From positions 1 to 9,439 of the forward strand of contig VBNY01000151.1 in NCBI GenBank assembly GCA_005877705.1: 9,439 bases of DNA, given 5' to 3'. How positions within the stretch are numbered: the stretch's first letter is position 1; every line of letters starts with the position of its first letter. Positions 1 through 5,861 of this stretch are shown here, piece by piece. The notes beneath the pieces were generated by a model. The model saw nothing but the letters and a program-made list of their open reading frames with translations, did not search any database and was not told where the DNA came from. Origin of the DNA: Gammaproteobacteria bacterium (lineage in GTDB: Bacteria > Pseudomonadota > Gammaproteobacteria > Steroidobacterales > Steroidobacteraceae). Both the position numbers and the translations under genes were made by a program.

Positions 1-653
1 TGCCGTTGAATCAAGTAGGCATGAGGTGGCAACCCATATTGGCGTATGAAGGCCCTGAGCAGGTGGTAGGGGCTGAGTCCGGCCATCTCCGCCAATTGCC
101 GCAGAGCGGGTTTTTGCTGCCAGCAGTCATCGAGAAAGTCTCGCACGCGCGTGAGGTCAGGTGCGCGGCCGGGGATCCGGGTCGCCGCCCGCGTGTTCTC
201 GCCGTGACGGCGGATCCATGTCGCCAGCAGAGCAATGAGCCTCGACTGCGCTTCCAAGGCCGAAATTCCCTGCTCGTCCAGATCGGTGTGTAGTCCGATG
301 ACCGTTGCGGCAAGCCTCTCGTCCTGGATGACGCCCGCATGGAAGAAGGGCAGGGCACCGTTGTCGCCACCTGCTTGGCGTGCTATCGCCTGCATCAATT
401 CCGGTTGGATGTAGAACATCCGGTAGCTCCAGTCCTCGCCCAGCGCCGGCTCTCCCGTATGCGCCTCGCCGGGCACGACCAGATTGACTTCGCCGGCTCC
501 GGCGAGATGATACTTTCCTCGGTAGTCGAACCCCAGAACACCATCCGTGATCACACCAAGGGCGTACTCTTCGTGACTGTGTCGGGTGAACCTTTGTTGG
601 ATATGCTCGGCTCGAAATAGCGTCACGCCGGACACGCTGACCGGCTTCCACAT
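1..653 (-). CDS. AraC-family transcriptional regulator (3' part cut off by window start)
   Basis: DNA-binding regulator with an N-terminal AraC-type cupin sensor and a C-terminal double helix-turn-helix. The 217 residues visible start MWKPVSVSGVTLFRAEHIQQ. The cupin spans about residues 15-85, with RHSHEEYALGVITDG (24-38) and PGEAHTGE (61-68) giving the usual His-rich pocket edges. A linker follows, and the first HTH begins near residue 180 (ALRQLAEMAGLSPYHLLRAF, 183-202). The window ends at AYLIQR, so the second HTH and roughly 60 residues are missing; members are usually 270-290 residues. No stop interrupts the frame. The start is uncertain: ATG at 653 is the first that begins just before conserved sequence, but in-frame ATGs at 677 and 716 also exist and none has a convincing ribosome binding site. 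It is divergent from the YciI/sigma pair. The ligand and targets cannot be read from the sequence; regulators with this domain layout often control a neighbouring exporter or enzyme. Confidence 0.88.
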   Translation of the reverse strand, partial: MWKPVSVSGVTLFRAEHIQQRFTRHSHEEYALGVITDGVLGFDYRGKYHLAGAGEVNLVVPGEAHTGEPALGEDWSYRMFYIQPELMQAIARQAGGDNGALPFFHAGVIQDERLAATVIGLHTDLDEQGISALEAQSRLIALLATWIRRHGENTRAATRIPGRAPDLTRVRDFLDDCWQQKPALRQLAEMAGLSPYHLLRAFIRQYGLPPHAYLIQR

Positions 654-730
654 GTGGAGAGATGCTCGCTTCGTCATGGTTGTGCTGGCGGCGCATGGTG
701 CCCGCCCACGATCCATGATGGGGACTTTCT
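654..730. promoter_or_regulatory. Divergent intergenic region between araC-type gene and yciI
   Basis: This short stretch separates two genes transcribed away from each other, so it must hold at least part of both promoters. A perfect palindrome CCACATGTGG at 648-657 overlaps the proposed start codon of the AraC gene. I could not identify convincing -35/-10 boxes for the housekeeping sigma factor, nor a clear ECF-type promoter. GGGGA at 720-724, six bases before the ATG at 731, is a plausible ribosome binding site for the rightward gene. If the AraC gene starts at 677 or 716, most of this region is coding. Confidence 0.35.
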
Positions 731-1084
731 ATGCAATATCTTCTGATGCTCTATGTAAACGAGGGCGGCTGGTCCAAGCTGACACAGGCTCAGCAGGAAC
801 AGGGGGTGGCGGCATATGCGGCGTACACGGAGGCAATCAAGAAGGCGGGCGTCCTAAAGGGCTCGAACCGCCTGCAGGGTAGCTCCACTGCGACGACCGT
901 GCGCATCGCCAACGGTAAGTCGCAGGTGCTGAACGGGCCCTACGCGGACTCGAAGGAGCAGCTGGGCGGCTACTACCTCATCGACGTGCCCGATCTCGAT
1001 GCCGCGCTCTCGTGGGCGGCGCGCTGTCCGGCCGCGAGTCACGGGGTCGTCGAGGTGCGTCCGATCTGGCCCATGGCGGTATAA
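731..1084 (+). CDS. YciI-like / DGPF domain protein
   Basis: Small 117-residue soluble protein of the YCII-related (DGPF) family, which adopts a ferredoxin-like fold. It begins MQYLLMLYVNEGGW. The family hallmark is at residues 68-87, NGPYADSKEQLGGYYLIDVP, with NGPY in place of the name-giving DGPF. The tail EVRPIWPM is also typical. Length is normal for the family and no signal peptide or membrane segment is seen. A GGGGA element lies six bases before the ATG. It sits 24 bases upstream of an ECF42-type sigma factor and in the same direction; such DGPF-ECF42 pairs are widespread, and the DGPF gene is commonly the sigma factor's target. The biochemical role of these proteins is unproven, so no reaction is assigned. 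The partner sigma gene is damaged here, so this gene may have lost its activator or may use another promoter. Confidence 0.9.
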   Translation: MQYLLMLYVNEGGWSKLTQAQQEQGVAAYAAYTEAIKKAGVLKGSNRLQGSSTATTVRIANGKSQVLNGPYADSKEQLGGYYLIDVPDLDAALSWAARCPAASHGVVEVRPIWPMAV

Positions 1085-1108
1085 GCTTTCGACGGCGCGC
1101 ATCGGCGT

Positions 1109-2300
1109 ATGAGCTCAAGCGAAGGCGACCTGCAGGCACGGCGCACCGCGGAGGCGGCCGCGCGTCGCAGTTACGGCAAGCTCGTCGCCTTTCTCGCGGC
1201 GCGCACGCGGGATGTGGCCGCCGCAGAAGATGCGCTGTCGGAGGCGTTCACTGCGGCGCTGACGGATTGGCCGCGCAACGGCTGCCCGTCGAGCCCGGAG
1301 GCATGGCTGCTGACCGTCGCCAGGCGAAAGATGATCGATTTCGCCCGGCGACGGCACAGCGGTGAGATGGCGGCAGGACAGTTGCAGCTCCTCGCCGAAG
1401 GGCTGGAGGCGGCGGCGGCCGACGCGGAAATCCCGGACCAACGCCTCGCGTTGATGTTCGCCTGTGCGCATCCGGCAATCGAGGTCGGCATCCGCGCGCC
1501 GCTGATTCTGCAAGTAGTGCTGGGACTGGATGCGGCGCTGATCGCCTCGGCGTTCCTCATGGCTCCGGCAGCCATGGGTCAACGACTCGTGCGCGCGAAG
1601 AACAAGATCCGGCAGGCCGGCATCCCATTTGGCATCCCGCGGACCGACGACCTTCCCGGCCGGCTCGAGGCCGTGCTGGAGGCTATCTACGCTGCGTTCG
1701 GGGAAGGCTGGACCGACGCCGGGGGGACCGATGTCGCCCGCCGCGATCTCGCCGAGGAAGCCGTGTTCCTGGGCAGGCTGGTGACTGAATTGCGTCCGGA
1801 GGAACCGGAGGCGCTGGGCCTGCTTGCGCTCATGCTGCACGCGGAAGCCCGGCGCCGCGCGCGGCGCACCGAGCACGGCGACTACGTGCCGCTCGCCGAG
1901 CAGGATCCTGCGTTGTGGGATCCGCAGCTGATCAATGAGGCCGAGGCGCTCCTGGTGCGCGCCAGCGCGTTGGGCTCCATTGGGCGCTATCAACTCGGCG
2001 GTGGTCGAGTTATATGATGCATTGTTGGTGCTGTGCGGCTCGCCGGTAGTCGCCATCAATCGCGCCCTGGCGATCGCCGAGACACAAGGCGCCGGTGCCG
2101 CCCTCGAGGCGCTGCAAGAATTGGCGGCCGATGCGCGCCTCACGCAATACCAACCCTACTGGGCGGCGCGGGCGGAGCTGCTGGCCAGGACAGGCGCATG
2201 CGGCGAAGCCCGCCAGGCCTATGAAATCGCGATCGGGCTCGAGCGCGACCCCGCGGTGCGCCGCTTCCTGCAGCAGCGGCAGTCGGCGCTGACGCCTTGA
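1109..2300 (+). pseudogene. ECF42-type RNA polymerase sigma factor, disrupted by internal deletion/frameshift
   Basis: Extracytoplasmic-function sigma factor with the long C-terminal extension (DUF6596/TPR-like) that marks the ECF42 group. Sigma region 2 lies at residues 20-82 (SYGKLVAFLAARTRDVAAAE, then WLLTVARRKMIDFARRR), region 4 at about 113-170, and the extension from about 180. The first frame runs normally to SALGSIGRYQL (residue 296, ending at 1996), then reads six unrelated residues to a TGA at 2015-2017. The family sequence resumes in another frame at 1998 (AVVELYDALLVLCGSPVVAINRALAIAE) and runs 100 residues to TGA at 2298-2300. Compared with the family as I know it, about 20 residues between GRYQL and ELYDALL are absent, so this is a deletion of roughly 55-60 bases and not a simple one-base slip. 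The ATG at 1109 has no strong ribosome binding site. The truncated 302-residue product keeps both DNA-binding sigma domains. A sequencing or assembly error is possible. Confidence 0.82.
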
Positions 2301-2311
2301 GGGGCCGCACC

Positions 2312-2358
2312 ATGGAATGATGATTGCGCTTTAGTGCAAAATATGGAAAGATTTTTGC
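2312..2358 (+). repeat. Degenerate direct repeat, ATGGAAWGATKWTTGC, two copies
   Basis: The copies are at 2312-2327 (ATGGAATGATGATTGC) and 2343-2358 (ATGGAAAGATTTTTGC). Thirteen of sixteen bases agree, and the copies start 31 bases apart, close to three helical turns, so both would face the same side of the DNA. Each fits GGAA-N6-TTGC, which is close to the GGAA-N6-TTCC motif that I recall being proposed for the RpiR-type IolR of Sinorhizobium meliloti. Assignment as binding sites for the operon's own RpiR protein is inference. Confidence 0.5.
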
Positions 2359-2360
2359 AC
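2334..2360. repeat. Perfect 8-11-8 inverted repeat, candidate operator
   Basis: GTGCAAAA at 2334-2341 and TTTTGCAC at 2353-2360 are exact reverse complements around an 11-base spacer. The same half-site TTGCRC also occurs at 2324-2329 (TTGCGC), making three copies in alternating orientation (plus, minus, plus). The repeat lies 34 bases before the first operon start codon. It lacks a GC-rich stem and a T-run after the second arm, so it does not look like a terminator. A binding site for a dimeric repressor is the likeliest reading; which protein binds is unknown, with the downstream RpiR protein as first candidate. Confidence 0.55.
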
Positions 2361-2394
2361 CGGGCACATCGCATTCACGAGGGGGAATGCCGCC

Positions 2395-3879
2395 ATGTCG
2401 CACGGAGTGCTGGAAGTCGATTGTCTCACCAAGGATTTCCCCGGTCTGCGCGCGCTGGACCATGTCAGCTTGCGCCTGCGATCGGGCACCGTCCACGCGC
2501 TGATGGGCGAGAATGGCGCCGGCAAATCGACCTTGATGCGCATCATCGCGGGTGATCTCAAGCCCACATCCGGGCAGGTGCGCCTGCGTGGCAGGGCTTG
2601 CGAGTTCTCGGGGCCGCGGGCTGCCCTGCTGGCAGGGATCGCGATGATTCACCAGGAGTTGAATCTCGTTCCCGGCATGACGGTCGCCGAGAACATCTGG
2701 ATCGGTCGCGAACCGCGTACCCGGCTCGGACTGATCAACCACCGCGAGCTCCATCGCCGCACCTCGAGCTTGCTCGAGCAGCTCGCCATCGAGCTGGATC
2801 CCGGCGTGCGCCTGGGCGATCTCGGCATCGCCCAACAGCAGATGATCGAAATTGCGCGGGCGGTTTCCTGGGACTCCGACGTCCTGCTCATGGACGAGCC
2901 GACCTCCTCGCTGACCGATCGCGAAGTGTGCCACCTGTTTGCCCTGATCCGGCAGCTCAAAGGCCGTGGCAAGGCGATCGTGTACATCACACACAAGATG
3001 TCCGAGGTGTTCGAGATCGCCGATGAGATTTCGATCCTGCGGGACGGCCGGCAGGTCGCAACCGCTGCCGCAGACAAATTCGTGCCAAGTCAACTGGTGG
3101 CGCTCATGGTCGGGCGGGAGCTCGAGCAGCTGTTCCCCAAAACCGCAGCCCCGATTGGCGCGACGGCTCTCGCAGTCCACGGGCTGTCGCTCGCGGGCGT
3201 GCTGTCGGAGATTTGCTTCGAGCTGCGCCGCGGGGAGACTCTGGGTGTGGCAGGTCTGGTCGGCGCCGGACGGACCAATCTTGCGGAGACGCTGTTCGGT
3301 CTCACGCCCGCCACCGCCGGTCAGATTCACATCGACGGTCGTGAGGTAGTCATCGACTCTCCCCAGCGAGCCATCGAGCATGGCATCGCCTTTCTTACGG
3401 AGGATCGCAAGCGTACGGGACTGTTCCCGGCGCTCTCCGTACTCGAGAACATCCAGATCGCCTCGTTGCCGCGCTTTACGCATCACGGCTTCGTACACGA
3501 GCGCGCGCTCAGTTCCGATTGCCGGCAGCTGTGCGAGACACTGCAGATCAAGGTGCGCGATCTGGACGATGTCGTCATGGAGCTGAGCGGGGGCAATCAG
3601 CAGAAGGTGCTGATCGCACGGTGGCTTCTTACCCATCCCCGCATCCTGATTCTGGATGAGCCGACCCGCGGCGTGGACGTGGCGGCCAAGGCGGAGATCC
3701 ATAGGCTGATGTCGCAGCTCGCCTCGCGAGGCGTGGCGGTCATCCTGATCTCGTCGGAGCTGCCCGAAGTTCTCGCCATGAGCGACCGGATCATGGTCAT
3801 GCATCAGGGGAGGGTCAGCGGAGTACTCGAGCGCGCCGAAGCCACACAAGAGAAGGTACTGGAGCTCGCCGCTCTGTAG
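2395..3879 (+). CDS. Sugar (probably myo-inositol) ABC transporter ATP-binding protein
   Basis: Cytoplasmic ATPase of the RbsA/MglA/XylG class, with two fused nucleotide-binding domains in 494 residues, the normal length. Domain 1 has Walker A GENGAGKS (38-45), Q-loop Gln87, the class-typical degenerate signature LGIAQQQM (143-150), Walker B LLMDEP (164-169) and switch His200. Domain 2 has a degenerate Walker A, GLVGAGRT (287-294), with Arg in place of Lys, a canonical LSGGNQQ (397-403) and Walker B LILDEP (418-423). Such asymmetric sites are normal for this class. The ATG at 2395 is preceded by GAGGGGGA with good spacing. It is the first gene of a tight unit with a permease, an RpiR regulator, iolC and iolD, so inositol or a related cyclitol is the likely substrate (IatA-like). 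The sequence of the ATPase itself does not set substrate choice, and ribose or xylose cannot be excluded from it alone. Confidence 0.9.
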   Translation: MSHGVLEVDCLTKDFPGLRALDHVSLRLRSGTVHALMGENGAGKSTLMRIIAGDLKPTSGQVRLRGRACEFSGPRAALLAGIAMIHQELNLVPGMTVAENIWIGREPRTRLGLINHRELHRRTSSLLEQLAIELDPGVRLGDLGIAQQQMIEIARAVSWDSDVLLMDEPTSSLTDREVCHLFALIRQLKGRGKAIVYITHKMSEVFEIADEISILRDGRQVATAAADKFVPSQLVALMVGRELEQLFPKTAAPIGATALAVHGLSLAGVLSEICFELRRGETLGVAGLVGAGRTNLAETLFGLTPATAGQIHIDGREVVIDSPQRAIEHGIAFLTEDRKRTGLFPALSVLENIQIASLPRFTHHGFVHERALSSDCRQLCETLQIKVRDLDDVVMELSGGNQQKVLIARWLLTHPRILILDEPTRGVDVAAKAEIHRLMSQLASRGVAVILISSELPEVLAMSDRIMVMHQGRVSGVLERAEATQEKVLELAAL

Positions 3880-3909
3880 CTGCAAGGCCGGGTTGCTGGA
3901 AGTGTTGCG

Positions 3910-4959
3910 ATGTCCTCGCCCATGAACGGCATTGGATCGATACGCGCGGCAGTGCGGCGCCGACGTTGGCCTGCTGAGTTCAGCATCGCCTTGATCCTGA
4001 TCGGCATCGCCGTGGTCTTCGAGCTGCTCGGCTGGGTGGTGCGCCAGCAGAGTTTCCTGGCGAGCCCGGAGCGCCTCATCATCATCGTGCTGCAGGTGTC
4101 GATCATCGGCCTGCTGGCGGTGGGCGTCACTCCGGTGATCATCACCGCGGGAATCGATCTCTCCTCCGGCTCGGTCGTGGCACTGTCGGCCATGGTGGCG
4201 GCGAGTCTCGCCCAGGCAGCAGGCACGACCGGCGCAGTGTTTCCCGCTCTGACGGATCTGCCGGCGCTCGTGCCGATCGCCGCGGCGCTCGCCGTGGGTG
4301 CGGCGGTAGGAGTCGCGAACGGGGCGCTCGTGAGCTATGCAAGATTGCCTGCCTTCATCGCGACACTGGGAACCATGGTCACGGTGCGCGGCATGGCTCG
4401 CCTCTACACGCACGGTCGCCCGGTCAGCATGCTCACGGACAGCTACACTGCAATCGGCGCCGGCGCTCGGCCGGTGTTCGTTTTCTTTGCCGTCGCGGCA
4501 GTGTTTCATATCGTGCTGCGCTACACCCGCTTTGGAAAATATGTGTACGCCATCGGCGGCAACATGCAGGCAGCGCGCGTCTCTGGCATCGACGTCAATC
4601 GTCACCTTCTCGCCGTCTACAGCTGCGCCGGCTTGTTGTCCGGACTCGCAGGTGTCATGACATCCGCGCGCGCGGCGACGGGTCAAGCGGGGATGGGGAC
4701 AGGTTATGAGCTTGATGCCATAACCGCTGCGGTGATTGGAGGCACGAGTCTCTCCGGGGGCGTCGGAATGGTCACCGCGACCGTGATTGGCACGCTCATC
4801 CTCGGAGTGATCACCAGTGGGTTCACTTTCCTGGGCGTCGATGCGTACCTGCAGGATATCGCCAAGGGTTTGATCATCGTCGCAGCGGTCATGGCGGATC
4901 AGTATCGCCGCCGGCAGCGCCGCGCAACGGGGCCGCTCAAGGCAAAGGAGCCTGCGTAG
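3910..4959 (+). CDS. Sugar (probably myo-inositol) ABC transporter permease
   Basis: Inner-membrane permease of the RbsC/branched-chain type (BPD_transp_2), 349 residues. After a short basic N-terminus (about residues 11-20) there are about eight or more hydrophobic segments, including approximately 25-42, 57-78, 85-103, 120-140, 188-206, 234-253, 288-306 and 316-330. Family motifs are VIITAGIDLSSGSVVALSAM (76-95), the cytoplasmic-loop sequence ANGALVSYARLPAFIATLGT (136-155), GGNMQAARVSGI (216-227) and GGTSLSGG (277-284). The C-terminus is basic. The ATG at 3910 is preceded by GGAAG seven bases upstream and lies 30 bases after the ATPase stop. It would pair with that ATPase as a homodimer and needs a periplasmic binding protein, which is not encoded in the window. 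Its TAG stop overlaps the next gene's GTG start. Inositol specificity is inferred from the neighbours. Confidence 0.9.
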   Translation: MSSPMNGIGSIRAAVRRRRWPAEFSIALILIGIAVVFELLGWVVRQQSFLASPERLIIIVLQVSIIGLLAVGVTPVIITAGIDLSSGSVVALSAMVAASLAQAAGTTGAVFPALTDLPALVPIAAALAVGAAVGVANGALVSYARLPAFIATLGTMVTVRGMARLYTHGRPVSMLTDSYTAIGAGARPVFVFFAVAAVFHIVLRYTRFGKYVYAIGGNMQAARVSGIDVNRHLLAVYSCAGLLSGLAGVMTSARAATGQAGMGTGYELDAITAAVIGGTSLSGGVGMVTATVIGTLILGVITSGFTFLGVDAYLQDIAKGLIIVAAVMADQYRRRQRRATGPLKAKEPA

Positions 4960-4961
4960 TG
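4945..4961 (+). promoter_or_regulatory. RBS and overlapping stop/start (TAGTG) linking permease to regulator
   Basis: AAGGAG at 4945-4950 lies eight bases before a GTG at 4959, and the permease stop TAG (4957-4959) shares its last base with that GTG. The strong ribosome binding site within the end of the permease gene supports the GTG start and suggests coupled translation of the regulator with the transporter. Confidence 0.7.
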
Positions 4962-5843
4962 AAGGGCCGACGCGACACGCGGGCAGCGGTGCCGAACGGC
5001 GGCTCTTTGCGAGGCGCCTCGCCCCGCGATTTCCACGCGCTGTGCGCGCTGATCACCGAGCGCAGAGTGGAGCTTCCCAGGCGGCTGCTGCAAGTGGCGG
5101 ACTACGCGATCGCGCGACCACAGGACATCGCCTTTGGAACGGTCGTGGAGATCGCGAAGAGCGCGAAAGTGCAGCCCTCGACGCTGGTGCGCTTCGGCCG
5201 TGCACTGGGGTACAACGGATTCACGGATCTGCAGGAAGTCTTCAAGTCGCAGGCCCGGCAGCGGTGGCCGGATTACCCCCAGCGCCTCGAAGCCCTGCGC
5301 ACCGAGGACGATCAGGATCACAGCCCGGCGCGCTTGCTGCAGGGCTTTGCCCGGGTATCGGCCGAATCAGTCGAGCGTGTCGCAAGCGGCGTCAGCGCCG
5401 CGAGCCTCGAGCAGGCCGTCGAGATTCTGGCGCGTGCGCAGACGATCTATTTGCTCGCTACGCGCCGCTCTTTTGCCGTAACGAGCTATATGGCGTACTT
5501 GCTGCGTAAGCTCGCCGTACGCTGCGAGCTCGTCGACCAGGGGGCGGGTCTGGCCCCGGAGCAGATGGAATTGAGCACTGCGCGTGATGCCATGCTGGCG
5601 GTGAGCTTCACTCCCTATGCCCCGACGACGCTCGAGTTGGCCGGCGCGGCCGCGCGGCGCAAGGTGCCGGTCGTAGCGATCACCGACAGTCCGTTTTCGC
5701 CTCTCATTGGCTCGGCAAGGGTCTGGTTCGAAGTCGTCGAGGCGGACTTCCGCGGGTTCCGCTCCCTTGCCGGGGCGATCACCCTCGCCATGACACTGGC
5801 GGTCGCCGTCGCCCGCCATCGGGACGAGGCGAAGAAGTGTTAG
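4959..5843 (+). CDS. RpiR-family transcriptional regulator (likely inositol operon repressor)
   Basis: Two-domain regulator of 294 residues. The N-terminal HTH_6 domain spans about residues 28-103, with the helix-turn-helix near 61-84 (TVVEIAKSAKVQPSTLVRFGRALGYNGF). A C-terminal SIS (sugar isomerase-like) domain spans about 145-285, with VSFTPYAPTTLELAGAAARR (215-234) and VPVVAITDSPFSPLI (236-250), the usual phosphosugar-binding region. The first 20-25 residues are basic and poorly conserved, so initiation could be further in, but the GTG at 4959 has an ideal ribosome binding site and overlaps the permease stop. RpiR proteins of this kind (IolR in rhizobia) repress inositol genes and respond to a phosphorylated intermediate; here 2-deoxy-5-keto-gluconate 6-phosphate, the IolC product, is the natural candidate. 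Its position between transporter and catabolic genes implies autoregulation through the operators near 2312-2360. This is inference. Confidence 0.88.
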   Translation: MKGRRDTRAAVPNGGSLRGASPRDFHALCALITERRVELPRRLLQVADYAIARPQDIAFGTVVEIAKSAKVQPSTLVRFGRALGYNGFTDLQEVFKSQARQRWPDYPQRLEALRTEDDQDHSPARLLQGFARVSAESVERVASGVSAASLEQAVEILARAQTIYLLATRRSFAVTSYMAYLLRKLAVRCELVDQGAGLAPEQMELSTARDAMLAVSFTPYAPTTLELAGAAARRKVPVVAITDSPFSPLIGSARVWFEVVEADFRGFRSLAGAITLAMTLAVAVARHRDEAKKC

Positions 5844-5861
5844 TCGCCCCGAGGTTTTGAC

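Larger units (their letters stand above)
2301..2394 (+). promoter_or_regulatory. Probable control region of the inositol operon
   Basis: This 94-base gap between the broken sigma factor gene and the transporter ATPase is the only sizeable non-coding space before the operon; the genes after it are separated by 30 bases or fewer. Its centre (about 2330-2357) is markedly AT-rich against the GC-rich surroundings. It contains an inverted repeat and a direct repeat, listed separately. A strong ribosome binding site, GAGGGGGA at 2379-2386, precedes the ATG at 2395. TTGCGC at 2324-2329 followed 17 bases later by AAAGAT at 2347-2352 is the best sigma-70-like pair I see, but the -10 match is poor. I see no terminator hairpin for the upstream gene. 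Confidence 0.55.

Noticed and set aside
157..696. A 179-codon minus-strand open frame starting in the AraC upstream region
   Set aside because: It is out of frame with the AraC-family protein, whose cupin and HTH motifs read cleanly in another minus-strand frame through the same bases.
1990..2017. Programmed ribosomal frameshifting joining the two sigma-factor frames
   Set aside because: There is no slippery heptamer at the junction, and about 20 family residues are missing, which a frameshift alone would not explain.
1115..2143. A 342-codon minus-strand open frame opposite the sigma factor gene
   Set aside because: Low-complexity Arg/Ala/Gln-rich translation without motifs; the plus strand carries clear sigma-factor sequence.
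2334..2360. The inverted repeat as a transcription terminator for the sigma factor gene
   Set aside because: The arms are AT-rich, the loop is 11 bases and no T-run follows the second arm, so an operator is more likely.
2140..4686. An 848-codon open frame on the minus strand opposite the ABC transporter genes
   Set aside because: It is rich in His, Arg, Asp and Gln with no recognisable domain, and lies opposite two confidently assigned genes. Long antisense frames are expected in GC-rich coding DNA when stops are avoided by codon bias.
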